Translations under genes and position numbers: made by a program
Shown: in pieces, positions 53,220-61,038 of the stretch
How the letters are laid out: the number at the start of each line of letters is the position of its first letter
How positions within the stretch are numbered: position 1 is the stretch's first letter
Assembly: GCA_023391005.1 (NCBI GenBank)
Contig: JAEWBS010000022.1
Span: forward strand, 35,290-99,289
Direction of reading: 5' to 3'
DNA from: Bacillota bacterium
GTDB taxonomy: Bacteria > Bacillota > Clostridia > Oscillospirales > Ruminococcaceae
DNA length: 64,000 bases
The notes under the pieces: generated by a model
What the model saw: the letters and a program-made list of their open reading frames with translations, nothing else
The model's database searches: none
Told to the model about the DNA's origin: nothing

Positions 53220-53282
53220 AAGAGGACCCCCGGCTGATGCTGCTCTATCACCTGTATCGGCACAAGAACATCACGCCGGGGG
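53198..53282 (+). promoter_or_regulatory. Programmed -1 ribosomal frameshift signal
   Basis: Elements in order: SD-like AGAGG (53198-53202), slippery heptamer A AAA AAC in the correct phase (53210-53216), the zero-frame TAA (53217-53219), a 10-nt spacer, and a perfect 8-bp stem CCCCCGGC/GCCGGGGG (53227-53234 with 53275-53282) with a 40-nt loop. This is the dnaX-like layout of efficient bacterial -1 sites. Confidence 0.75.
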
Positions 53283-53386
53283 ACTTTTATCGGATGCCGC
53301 CGGGTGAACGGCTGCTGCTGACGGCCTTTTGCCAGCAGGAGCTTGAGGACTGGCGGGACGCGCAGAGTGAGCGACGCATGAGGTGA
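53208..53386 (+). CDS. -1 frameshift extension of the tail assembly chaperone (long form)
   Basis: After the slip the -1 frame reads KLKEDPRLMLLYHLYRHKN and continues to a TGA at 53384-53386, adding 56 codons to the chaperone. The extension is protein-like (helical, LLTAFCQQELEDWRD). Tail modules from lambda (G/G-T) to contractile phages conserve such an extension that contacts the tape measure. The ATG at 53236 could also start a separate 50-residue protein, but its ribosome site (AGAGG) is too far away. Confidence 0.7.
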
Positions 53387-53486
53387 GCCGGGCCGCTCCC
53401 ATATGGGGCGGCTGCGCTCCGTGCCTTGGAAGGGGGCGTTTTCAACGAAAAACGCCGCCCTTAGCGGGGCGGCGGGGTGGATTGCT

Positions 53487-53891
53487 TTAGTCAAAAAGGC
53501 CCTTCTTTTTGGGCTGCTCGGGCTGGCGTTGGCCGCAGGCGGTGCAAAAGTCTGAGGTAGGCAGCAGCGGCTTGCCGCAGTGAACGCAGGCGGGCAGATC
53601 GGGCTCTGCAATGGGCACAAGCGCCTTGCCGCAGTGGCCGCAAAAGGTGTGGTCGGGGGAATACTCCCACTTGCAGGTTGGGCAGGTAAGAAGGCCGTCG
53701 GCTTCGTAGAAAACGGTACAGGAAGAAACGGCAGATGAGCCAAAGATACCGAAGTGACAAATGCGGTTTTCACCAATTTGGGAGACAAAATCCAACAGGA
53801 TGTCATAATTATAAAACGTTTCTCCGTGTAATTTCGGTTGTCCTTTTGGCGATAATTGGGGATCAATTTTAAAAACTTTGTATTTTAACAT
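53487..53891 (-). CDS. Double-zinc-ribbon protein 1 (type A N-terminus)
   Basis: 134 residues. N-terminal domain (1-68) of type A: HGETFYNYDILLDFVSQIGENRI. C-terminal double zinc ribbon (69-125) with four CxxC knuckles: CPTC, CGHC, CVHC and CTAC, then a basic QPKKKGLFD tail. Minus-strand promoter TTCCAA-16-TATTCT overlaps the plus-strand ribosome site; GAAAGGG precedes the ATG; a hairpin with a T run ends it. Opposite to all tail genes, so it behaves like a phage moron. Function unknown. Confidence 0.82.
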   Translation of the reverse strand: MLKYKVFKIDPQLSPKGQPKLHGETFYNYDILLDFVSQIGENRICHFGIFGSSAVSSCTVFYEADGLLTCPTCKWEYSPDHTFCGHCGKALVPIAEPDLPACVHCGKPLLPTSDFCTACGQRQPEQPKKKGLFD

Positions 53892-53956
53892 AACTATACA
53901 CCCTTTCTATGTTTTAGAATAACACAGAAGGGCAATTTTGGAAAGGAGACTATAAC

Positions 53957-53995
53957 ATATCAAAAGGCAGAATAGGCGCATATAGACCCATATAG
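53957..53995 (+). pseudogene. Tape-measure start fragment 1 (start codon lost)
   Basis: Behind GGAAAGGAGAC the start codon is ATA instead of ATG; the following codons read SKGRIGAYRP and stop at TAG (53993-53995). The 10-bp TATAGACCCA is repeated in tandem at 53981-54000. Homologous to the start of the gene at 55741. Confidence 0.65.
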
Positions 53996-54074
53996 ACCCA
54001 CTATTATGGCGTACGCAAAGCACATTTTGAACACAAAAAGCCGCCCCTTTAGCGGGATGGCGAGGCGGCTTGAT

Positions 54075-54491
54075 TCAGTCTAAAAACATTTTCTTTTTAG
54101 ATGGACCATATTGGTGCTGACCGCAGAAAGAGCAGAAGGTAGAGGTAATTGGTAGCAACGGCTGGCCGCAATGGACACAGGCGCGAGATCCCGAATCGGA
54201 GATCGGAACAAGCGACTTGCCGCAGTGGCCGCAGAAGGTGTGGTCGGGGGAATAGTCCCATTGGCAGTCCGGGCAGGAGAGTAGGTCGTCAGCCCTGTAG
54301 AAAACGGTGTAGTCACCTGAGGCCACATTCCCCAAACCAGCAACTGAAACGACACGTTCAGGGCCAATTGCCTCAATAAAGCGATTAATCGCCGAACAGT
54401 CATAATTTGTTTGCATCGGAAGCTTGGCATTCCCTCTAGGCGTCGTTGCCGCTATTACTAGCATTGAATGAAATGATTTTTCCTTTATCAT
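54075..54491 (-). CDS. Double-zinc-ribbon protein 2 (type B N-terminus)
   Basis: 138 residues. Type B N-terminal domain with NYDCSAINRFIEAIGPERVVSV and SGDYTVFYRADDLL. Zinc ribbons CPDC, CGHC, CVHC and CSFC; tail KKKMFLD. It is the most diverged of the four (for example SDSGSRACVHC). Promoter TTCCAA-15-TATAAT on the minus strand. ATG 54491 is preferred to the GTG at 54503, which overlaps the ribosome site. Confidence 0.82.
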   Translation of the reverse strand: MIKEKSFHSMLVIAATTPRGNAKLPMQTNYDCSAINRFIEAIGPERVVSVAGLGNVASGDYTVFYRADDLLSCPDCQWDYSPDHTFCGHCGKSLVPISDSGSRACVHCGQPLLPITSTFCSFCGQHQYGPSKKKMFLD

Positions 54492-54557
54492 GATAGCACA
54501 CACCCTTTCATATTTTAATTATATCACAGAAAACTTTTTTGGAAAGGAGACGATAAT

Positions 54558-54668
54558 ATGTCGAGCAATGGAATTGGCGCATATAGACCCGCTATTTCAG
54601 CGGTATTCAAGCTGCCGCGGAGCCGCTTGTCAACGAAAAACGCCGCCCTGAAACGGGCGGCGAGGTGA
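54558..54668 (+). pseudogene. Tape-measure start fragment 2
   Basis: Good ribosome site (GGAAAGGAG) and ATG, then SSNGIGAYRPAISAVFKL; the frame runs into the next unit's hairpin and stops at 54668 after 36 codons. It may still be translated as a short peptide. Confidence 0.65.
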
Positions 54669-54674
54669 GTTGAT

Positions 54675-55079
54675 TTAGTCAAAAAGGCCCTTCTTTTTGG
54701 GCGGTTCGGGCTGGCGTTGGCCGCAGGCGGTGCAGAAGTCCGAGGTGGGCAGCAGCGGCTTGCCGCAGTGGGCGCAGGCGGGTAGCTCGGGCTTGGTAAT
54801 GGGCACAAGTGCCTTGCCGCAATGCCCGCAAAAGGCGTGGTCGGGGGAATATTCCCATTTGCAATTTGAGCAAATAAGTAAGCCGTTGGCTTCGTATAGA
54901 ATAGTACAATAGGAGACAACAGAATCACCAAAAGTGCCAAAATGGCGAATGCGATCCTCTCCGATTAGGAAAATAAAATTCATCAGAGGGCTATAACTGT
55001 TGAACGTTTCCTCGGGCAAACGTTGTTGCCCCTTTGGTGAAAATTCAGGACTAATTCTAAAACTTTTATATTTTAACAT
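54675..55079 (-). CDS. Double-zinc-ribbon protein 3 (type A N-terminus)
   Basis: 134 residues. Type A N-terminus like protein 1 (LKYKSFRISPEFSPKGQQRL, LPEETFNSYSPLMNF). Zinc ribbons CSNC, CGHC, CAHC and CTAC; tail PKKKGLFD. Its last 65 residues are nearly identical to those of protein 4, although their N-termini differ, which points to recombination or conversion limited to the C-terminal half. Promoter TTCCAA-16-TATGAT. ATG 55079 is chosen over GTG 55088. Confidence 0.82.
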   Translation of the reverse strand: MLKYKSFRISPEFSPKGQQRLPEETFNSYSPLMNFIFLIGEDRIRHFGTFGDSVVSYCTILYEANGLLICSNCKWEYSPDHAFCGHCGKALVPITKPELPACAHCGKPLLPTSDFCTACGQRQPEPPKKKGLFD

Positions 55080-55150
55080 AAAACACACACCCTTTCTGAA
55101 TTTAATCTAATCATAACATGAAAGGGGTATTTTGGAAAGGAGGCGACAAC

Positions 55151-55246
55151 ATGCCAGAAGGTGGAATTGGTGCGTATAGTGCCGCTATTTTAGCGTATAT
55201 GCAAGCCGTTGCAGGACCTGTTTTCAACGAAAAACGCCGCCCTTAG
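55151..55246 (+). pseudogene. Tape-measure start fragment 3
   Basis: AAAGGAGGCG, ATG, then PEGGIGAYSAAILAYMQA; stops at 55246 after 31 codons inside the next unit's terminator hairpin. Confidence 0.65.
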
Positions 55247-55268
55247 CGGGGCGGCGGGGTGGGTTGAT

Positions 55269-55673
55269 TTAGTCAAAAAGCCCCTTCTTTTTAGGCGGTT
55301 CGGGCTGGCGTTGGCCACAGGCGGTGCAGAAATCGGAGGTAGGCAGCAACGGCTTACCGCAATGGGCGCAGGCCGGTAGCTCGGGCTTGGTAATGGGCAC
55401 AAGCGCTTTGCCGCAATGACCGCAAAAGGCGTGGTCAGGGGAGTAATCCCAGTCACAGTCCGGGCAGGTGAACAGGCCATCGGCTTCGTAGAAAACGGTG
55501 TAGTCACCCGACCCCGCGCGTGCTAAACCGGTTATTGAAATAACACATGTCGAGCCTATTTCTTCAATGTAGCGATTAAGTGTCGAACAGTCATAATTTA
55601 CTTCCCACGCAATTTTGGCATATTTTTTAGGAAACGCCTCTACTACTAAGTGAAATGTTTTTTGTTTCACCAT
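55269..55673 (-). CDS. Double-zinc-ribbon protein 4 (type B N-terminus)
   Basis: 134 residues. Type B N-terminus (VNYDCSTLNRYIEEIGSTCV, SGDYTVFYEADGLF). Zinc ribbons CPDC, CGHC, CAHC and CTAC; tail PKKKGLFD. Promoter TTGCAA-16-TATTAT on the minus strand, overlapping the leader of the tape-measure gene at 55741, so expression of the two genes may interfere. Confidence 0.82.
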   Translation of the reverse strand: MVKQKTFHLVVEAFPKKYAKIAWEVNYDCSTLNRYIEEIGSTCVISITGLARAGSGDYTVFYEADGLFTCPDCDWDYSPDHAFCGHCGKALVPITKPELPACAHCGKPLLPTSDFCTACGQRQPEPPKKKGLFD

Positions 55674-55740
55674 TATAACACACCCTTTCTATATTCTAGA
55701 TAATAGCACAGAGGGGCAATTTTGCAAAGGAGATGATAAC

Positions 55741-56907
55741 ATGCAAAATGATAAAGCAGGAGTGTATAGCTCCGCTATTACAGAAACAAAAGGTTATTTT
55801 GAGCAGGCGAAACCAACCGAAGGATTCCCAATGGTAGACGAAGCATTACGGGAGGCGCTGACTCTGATGGTGCGAATTGCCGGGACAGACGCAGAAGATG
55901 AGCAGCAATCGTTGCTTGGGCGGCTTATTCAATTGCAGGAGCAAAATAATGTGCTGGTAGCACTTTTGGCGAGTGGATTTGGAGTGGGTGTCAACAATTT
56001 AGGCAACGATGACAACAGAATAATGGAGGATATATCGAATGGGCTTGCTGCGACTTATGCTAGTCTGCAGATAGCGGATTTTTTATCAAAAGGAGCTTTA
56101 TCAGATTGGATACTCAAAACTACTGTTACATATCTAAAGCCACTTCTGGCAGCGTATGGACTACCCGTTGCTGTCACTGCGACGTTAGCGGCGGGGGGCA
56201 TCTATTATTTGTCGACACATAACCCCGAATGGGTTACCTATGAGCCAAAGAGTCAGGAAGAGCTCGACGCGTTTTTAGAAAAAGGCAGCGCGGGTCTGTT
56301 TGGTAAACAGGAATTTATAGAAGGTTACGGCGACACCCCTTCGGGGCGGTCGGCATATCTCTCCTATCTGGCGGGCAACAACTGGTCGCTCTACGAGCAG
56401 GAAAAAGCGATAACCGACCAATATGTCTCCTTTTCAGAAGCGGAGAGAATGCGCATTGAAAAGGGTCTGCCCGACCCCTATCCGAAAATGCCGGACGGTA
56501 TTGCCATGGGTAAGTGGCTTAATTCACAAGGGTCTATACTATACCCCGACGCAAATTTAGTGCTTAATGGCATTGGAGAAGTTTTTCAATCGCCATTTGC
56601 AAATATCGGCGTGCTAAACGGTGGCACAAAGGATATTGGGGGGATAGCAACAACCCCCAGCGGTACCGGCATGTTAACAGGCGAAGGGCCAGAAATGGCA
56701 CTCCCTTGTGACTGTGTATTTGGTGTGCAAAACAGCCTTGCCGAGCGGCTGACCGGCGCGCTTGAACGGATGGTCGAGGTCTGCGCGTTGCCCCGCGTTT
56801 CGGTCGCGAAGATCGCCGAAACTGTGGTGATACGGGAGGAGGCCGACTTGGACGCGCTGGTTCGCCGTATTGCGGACGAGCTGTTGCGGGCGGAGCTGCT
56901 CAGTTAG
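55741..56907 (+). CDS. Short tape-measure-like protein
   Basis: 388 residues. Start KAGVYSSAITETKGYF is homologous to the three fragments. Two hydrophobic stretches lie near 75-95 and 140-165; the middle has a charged SAYLSYLAGNNWSLYEQEKAITDQY segment. The C-terminus (VAKIAETVVIREEADLDALVRRIADELL) is the usual ending of Firmicutes tape measures. Position between chaperone and LysM tail gene also fits. It is far shorter than usual myovirus tape measures (often over 600), so either the tail is very short or the gene lost its middle. Confidence 0.65.
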   Translation: MQNDKAGVYSSAITETKGYFEQAKPTEGFPMVDEALREALTLMVRIAGTDAEDEQQSLLGRLIQLQEQNNVLVALLASGFGVGVNNLGNDDNRIMEDISNGLAATYASLQIADFLSKGALSDWILKTTVTYLKPLLAAYGLPVAVTATLAAGGIYYLSTHNPEWVTYEPKSQEELDAFLEKGSAGLFGKQEFIEGYGDTPSGRSAYLSYLAGNNWSLYEQEKAITDQYVSFSEAERMRIEKGLPDPYPKMPDGIAMGKWLNSQGSILYPDANLVLNGIGEVFQSPFANIGVLNGGTKDIGGIATTPSGTGMLTGEGPEMALPCDCVFGVQNSLAERLTGALERMVEVCALPRVSVAKIAETVVIREEADLDALVRRIADELLRAELLS

Positions 56908-56955
56908 CGCATCATACCGATGCGCTTTTTTAATACCCTAAAAACGAGGTGAAAT

Positions 56956-57591
56956 ATGAGAAAATTTATTATCAAGGCGTCCAAGCAAATCACACTGCCG
57001 GTCACGCCCGAAAGCTTTGAGGTCAGCTACGGGCGGCGCACCGAGACGGTGAATATCCACGAGGTCGGCGACGTCAACCTGCCGGGCGGGCTATCACTCG
57101 GCAGCATCAAAATCAGCTGCCTGTTCCCCGCGCGGCCCTACCCCTTCGCGCTTGACTACGGAGACCCGTACGGCTATGTCGAGGAGATTAAAAAGCTGAT
57201 TCAAAAGGCCAAGCCGGTGCGCTTTATCGTCTCGGACACCGGCGTTAACGAGCGGGTGCTCATCGAGGATATCTCCTACGGCGAGCGGGACGGCACCGGC
57301 GACGTGTACGCCGCGATTACGATGCGGGGCTACCGCGCGGTGAGCGCCCCGCAGACGGCGGCGGTGTTGGGGGCCGGCACCACCCGCAGCGAGGGCGGTG
57401 GAACGGTTGCCGCCGAGCAAAATTACACGGCGGTGTACGGCGACTGCCTGTGCGGCATCTGCCGCAAGTATTATGGGGATGGCTCCTATGCGCTGGCCAA
57501 GAAGCTCGCCGCCTACAACAGCCGCCCCGACCCGAATATTCTCTACGTCGGAGAGACGCTTAAAATTCCACCGAAGGAGGCGCTGACATGA
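56956..57591 (+). CDS. LysM-containing tail/baseplate protein (XkdP-like)
   Basis: 211 residues. N-terminal part ITLPVTPESFEVSYGRRTETV and ISCLFPARPYPFA; C-terminal LysM (about 155-208) with YTAVYGDCLCGICRKYYGDG and a PNILYVGETLKIPP end. This protein links the tube to the hub and the LysM may touch peptidoglycan. It overlaps the next gene by 4 bp. Confidence 0.9.
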   Translation: MRKFIIKASKQITLPVTPESFEVSYGRRTETVNIHEVGDVNLPGGLSLGSIKISCLFPARPYPFALDYGDPYGYVEEIKKLIQKAKPVRFIVSDTGVNERVLIEDISYGERDGTGDVYAAITMRGYRAVSAPQTAAVLGAGTTRSEGGGTVAAEQNYTAVYGDCLCGICRKYYGDGSYALAKKLAAYNSRPDPNILYVGETLKIPPKEALT

Positions 57592-58646
57592 AGCTGTTTA
57601 TCACCAACAGCGGCGGCGCGCGGGAGGTCACCGAGCTTGTCGCGTCGGTGCGCTGGTCGGGGGATTACCGGCAGTGCGCGCGGACGCTGTCCTTCGGGCT
57701 GCTGTCTTCGCCGCTATTCGGCGCTGTGGACTGCGCGCCCGGCGCGGGCGTGACGATGCAGGCGGGCGGGAAAAATCTCTTTACCGGCTTTGTGTTCGAG
57801 CGCACCAAATCCACCGCGTCGTCGGTCATCGACCTGACCTGCTTTGACCACGGATTTTATCTCAACCGCAACCAGACCGCGAAAAAGTACGCCGGTATGA
57901 CGCCCGAGGCGGCGACGGCGGCGCTGGCCGCCGAGTTCGGACTGCCGGTCGGGGCGCTGGCGCAGACCGGCGTTGCGGTGCGCCGCAATTTCCCCGCTGG
58001 GGTACAGGGTGCGCCGACGCTGTACGACATCATCATGACACTGTATACCGAGGCGGCCAAGACGACCGGCAGGACGTATTTTGTATCCTTCTCGGGCGGG
58101 GCGCTCAATGTGTTCGAAAAGGGCGGCGCGGGCGGTCTCCTTGTTATCAGGGGCGGCAGCAATCTCATCGACGCGGCGGTCACCGAGAACGCGCAGGGCG
58201 TCGTCAACCGCGTGGCGGTCTACGACCCAAACGACAACCCGCTTTACACGCAATCGGACGATGCGAGCGCGGCGCTGTACGGCGTTTTGCAGACGGCGAT
58301 TAAGCAGACCGACGGCAAGGACGCGGCCGCCACGGTGACCGAGCTGCTCAAAAAATCCGCGCCCGAGCAGAAGATCACTGTGAACAATGTCGGGGATATT
58401 TCCTGCGTCACCGGCGGCGCGGTGCTGCTGCACGAGCCGTACACAAATCTGTACGGCAAGTTCTACATCGACAGCGACCTGCACCAGTGGAAAAACGGGA
58501 TTTATACGAACAAGCTGACGCTGAATCTGGCCGCCGTCATGGATGAAAAGAGCGCCGGGCAGGCGCTTGAAGCGGCAAAGGCTGCCGCAAGCGCGGGCGG
58601 GCAGGCGTCGGACACAACATATCAAAAAACAGGAGGAGAGGAATAA
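57588..58646 (+). CDS. Tail hub protein (XkdQ-like)
   Basis: 352 residues. Begins LFITNSGGAREVTELVASVRW, contains GKNLFTGFVFERTKSTASSV and IDLTCFDHGFYLNRNQ, and a late FYIDSDLHQWKNGIYTNKL, as in XkdQ/gp27-type hub proteins at the tail tip. Overlaps both neighbours (4 bp upstream, 1 bp downstream). Confidence 0.9.
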   Translation: MKLFITNSGGAREVTELVASVRWSGDYRQCARTLSFGLLSSPLFGAVDCAPGAGVTMQAGGKNLFTGFVFERTKSTASSVIDLTCFDHGFYLNRNQTAKKYAGMTPEAATAALAAEFGLPVGALAQTGVAVRRNFPAGVQGAPTLYDIIMTLYTEAAKTTGRTYFVSFSGGALNVFEKGGAGGLLVIRGGSNLIDAAVTENAQGVVNRVAVYDPNDNPLYTQSDDASAALYGVLQTAIKQTDGKDAAATVTELLKKSAPEQKITVNNVGDISCVTGGAVLLHEPYTNLYGKFYIDSDLHQWKNGIYTNKLTLNLAAVMDEKSAGQALEAAKAAASAGGQASDTTYQKTGGEE

Positions 58647-59035
58647 TGCAGGATAATCCTTATATGGCGATGCTAGACGGCATTAAACAGCGGGCGCAGG
58701 CCGGAGCCTTTTCGCCGGTGCGCACCGGTGTGGTGGTCGGGGTTTCGCCGCTGGCGGTCAATACCGGGGGCATTACGCTTTCGGGCGCGGATTTATTGGT
58801 CAGCGCCGAGCTGCTGCCGCGCATTCGGGAACTGCGGCTCACCGAGGCGAATGGCATAATAGACGGCGACGCATCGGGTGCTGCAAACGGCACATTAAGC
58901 ATTGAGTTGCAGGAAATGGATATTGTCTGCACGGCTGCCGAGCAAGATGCGGCATTATCGGTCGGCAATCGCGTGGTGCTGCTAACCGAGGACAACAATG
59001 TGTTTATCGTCCTGTGCAGGGTGGTGTATGCATGA
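58646..59035 (+). CDS. DUF2577-family baseplate protein (XkdR-region)
   Basis: 129 residues: MLDGIKQRAQAGAFSPVRTGVVV and a VGNRVVLLTEDNNVFIVLCRVV ending, the DUF2577 pattern, a small OB-like tail protein in PBSX-type modules. It probably is part of the tail tip or spike. Starts in the TAATG overlap with the hub gene and overlaps the next by 4 bp. Confidence 0.88.
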   Translation: MQDNPYMAMLDGIKQRAQAGAFSPVRTGVVVGVSPLAVNTGGITLSGADLLVSAELLPRIRELRLTEANGIIDGDASGAANGTLSIELQEMDIVCTAAEQDAALSVGNRVVLLTEDNNVFIVLCRVVYA

Positions 59036-59448
59036 GCTTGTTTCCTCTGATCCAGCCTCAGGTTGAGGCGCAGGCCGACACGCGGCCGATCTATCGCGAA
59101 GTGGCGTGGGACTACAAAAACAATATGCCGGTCTGGCGCGGGGGCAGCCCCTACATCGTCATTGGCGCGGACGCGGTATTGTCGTGGATCTATCGTGCAT
59201 TACAGGTGGTGCGGTATCGCCATGAAATCTACACTTGGAATTACGGCAACGAGTGTGAGGCGCTGATCGGCACCGCCTACACCGATGACCTAAAGCAGGC
59301 CGAGGCTGCGCGGTACGTCCGCGAGTGCCTGCTGGTGAATCCGTATATCGAGGCGGTCAATAATGTGGCGGTGTCTTTTAATGGCGAGACGCTGGGCATA
59401 TCCTGCACCGCCATGACTGTTTATGGGGAGGTATCTGTCAATGTTTGA
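59032..59448 (+). CDS. DUF2634 / gp25-like baseplate wedge protein (XkdS-like)
   Basis: 138 residues: REVAWDYKNNMPVWRGG, VLSWIYRALQVVRYRHEIYTWNYG and a NPYIEAVNNVAVSFNGETL segment, characteristic of XkdS/DUF2634, the gp25 equivalent that nucleates sheath polymerisation at the baseplate. ATG 59032 overlaps the previous stop (ATGA). Confidence 0.92.
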   Translation: MSLFPLIQPQVEAQADTRPIYREVAWDYKNNMPVWRGGSPYIVIGADAVLSWIYRALQVVRYRHEIYTWNYGNECEALIGTAYTDDLKQAEAARYVRECLLVNPYIEAVNNVAVSFNGETLGISCTAMTVYGEVSVNV

Positions 59449-60487
59449 AAACATCACGCCCGAGAGCTTAAAGCAGCGGATATTTGACGCGCTGCCATCC
59501 GGCATCGACACCCGCGAGGGCAGCTATACGCACGATCTCGTCGCGCCCGCCATGCTGGAGGTCTGGAAAATCTACCAGACGCTGAATGGGCTGATTCCGA
59601 TTATGTACCCCGACGAGACGAGCGGCGCGTACATCGATAAGAAGTGCGCCTATTATGGGATTATGCGCAAGGCGGGCACAAGAGCCGCCGTTACACTGAC
59701 CATCGCCGGGGACGCCGGGACGACCGTACCGAAGGGAACGGTTTTCTTGACGTCTGAAAACCTGCGTTTTATCACCGATGCTGCTGCGGTGCTCACAGAA
59801 AGCAACGCGCAGGTCGCGGCAACAGCTGCGGAACCGGGCAGTACATATAATGTTGGAATGGGTGAGATCAGGCGGCAACTGTCATCGGTACCCGGTGTTA
59901 CGGCTGTGACCAACACGGTTGCGGCACAGGGCGGCAGCGATTCCGAAAGCGATGCGGCGCTGCTGGCGCGGTTGTACGCGCGGTTGCGGCAGCCTACAAC
60001 GTCGGGGAATGCCGACCACTATCAGCAGTGGGCGCTGTCGGTGGCGGGGGTCGGCGCGGCTAAGGTGCTGCCTTTAGCTAACGGTCCGGGTACCGTCAAG
60101 GTGCTGATCGCTTCGGCCGGGATGGGCCCCGTGGATGCCGCCATTGTGCAGGCCTGCGCCGACTATATCAAGGCGGTGCGCCCGATTGGTGCGGCGGTAA
60201 CGGTTGAGACGGTGGAAGGGCTGGATATCGGCGTGTCCGCCACGGTCACAATCGACAGCAGTACGACGGTAGCGAAGGTGCAGGCGGCGTTCGCGGCGGC
60301 GCTGCAAAGCTATTTGCAGTCGATTTCTTTTAGCCAGTATACCGTTCCTTATAGTCGCATCGGGTATCTGCTGGCTGGTATCGACGGCATGTTGGATTAT
60401 CAGAATCTGACTGTCAATGGCAGCACGGGGAATATCGCGGTGGCGGAAAATCAAGTGCCGATGGCGGGGGCGGTGAGCCTCACATGA
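59441..60487 (+). CDS. Baseplate J-like protein (XkdT-like)
   Basis: 348 residues: PSGIDTREGSYTHDLVAPAMLE, DETSGAYIDKKCAYYG and GGSDSESDAALLARLYARLR, then GVGAAKVLPLANGPGTVKVL, the hallmarks of the baseplate J/gp47 family. It forms the wedge with the XkdU-like protein. ATG 59441 follows GGGGAGG at 9 nt and overlaps the previous gene by 8 bp. Confidence 0.94.
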   Translation: MFENITPESLKQRIFDALPSGIDTREGSYTHDLVAPAMLEVWKIYQTLNGLIPIMYPDETSGAYIDKKCAYYGIMRKAGTRAAVTLTIAGDAGTTVPKGTVFLTSENLRFITDAAAVLTESNAQVAATAAEPGSTYNVGMGEIRRQLSSVPGVTAVTNTVAAQGGSDSESDAALLARLYARLRQPTTSGNADHYQQWALSVAGVGAAKVLPLANGPGTVKVLIASAGMGPVDAAIVQACADYIKAVRPIGAAVTVETVEGLDIGVSATVTIDSSTTVAKVQAAFAAALQSYLQSISFSQYTVPYSRIGYLLAGIDGMLDYQNLTVNGSTGNIAVAENQVPMAGAVSLT

Positions 60488-61038
60488 GCCAGCTTTTAAG
60501 TCTGCTGCCGGAGTTCTATGCTACGTCGCCGGAGACGGCGGATTTACAAAATGCTTTTGACTTGACAATCGCCGAGGCGGAGGCCGCGCGTGACGATTGC
60601 GCGAGGCAGCTCGACGTCAACACTGCAACATGGGGGCTGTCGCTGTGGGAGGCGGCTTACGGCATTACGCCTAATGTCAGCAAATCCGACGCATACCGGC
60701 GCACGCGGATTATTTCCAAGATGCGCGGTGCGGGTACGACTACGGCGGCACTTATCCAGAATGTTGCCGAGAGCTTTTCCAACGGCGCGGTGGAGGTCGT
60801 TGAAACGCCAAAGGAATACAGGTTTGACGTCAAGTTTATCGGCAGGTACGGCGTACCGCCGAATATGGACGACCTTACAGCGGCCATTAATCGTATTAAA
60901 CCCGCGCATCTGGCGTATGTGTATATTTATACCTATATGGTCTGGCGCATGCTCGACGCGTTGGCGTTGGACTTCACTCAGCTGGATGCGCTGGGTCTGG
61001 ATTGGGATGGCTTTGAGAGAACCGAGTGGATGGAATGA
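60484..61038 (+). CDS. DUF2313/YmfQ-family tail protein (XkdU-like)
   Basis: 184 residues: LPEFYATSPETADLQNAFDL, LSLWEAAYGI, YRRTRIISKMRGAGTTTAALI and a RIKPAHLAYVY segment, as in XkdU/YmfQ. It is the last gene of the module. In intact prophages tail fibre, holin and endolysin genes follow; none is present here. Confidence 0.9.
   Translation: MSQLLSLLPEFYATSPETADLQNAFDLTIAEAEAARDDCARQLDVNTATWGLSLWEAAYGITPNVSKSDAYRRTRIISKMRGAGTTTAALIQNVAESFSNGAVEVVETPKEYRFDVKFIGRYGVPPNMDDLTAAINRIKPAHLAYVYIYTYMVWRMLDALALDFTQLDALGLDWDGFERTEWME

Larger units (their letters stand above)
53444..55740. repeat. Tandem array of four ~590-bp units, each with an inverted zinc-ribbon gene
   Basis: Unit starts are spaced 588, 600 and 594 bp. 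Each unit, in plus orientation: a GC-rich hairpin that terminates the minus-strand gene (for example 53453-53474), the zinc-ribbon gene on the minus strand, its promoter and ribosome site, then on the plus strand a (G)AAAGGAG ribosome site and the first codons of a tape-measure-like gene. Only the last unit continues into a full plus-strand gene. N-terminal types alternate (units 1 and 3 alike; 2 and 4 alike), so a two-gene block was duplicated. Confidence 0.85.

Noticed and set aside
53444..55740. CRISPR or similar short-repeat array
   Set aside because: The repeats are about 590 bp long and contain genes; no short regular repeat-spacer pattern occurs anywhere in the window.
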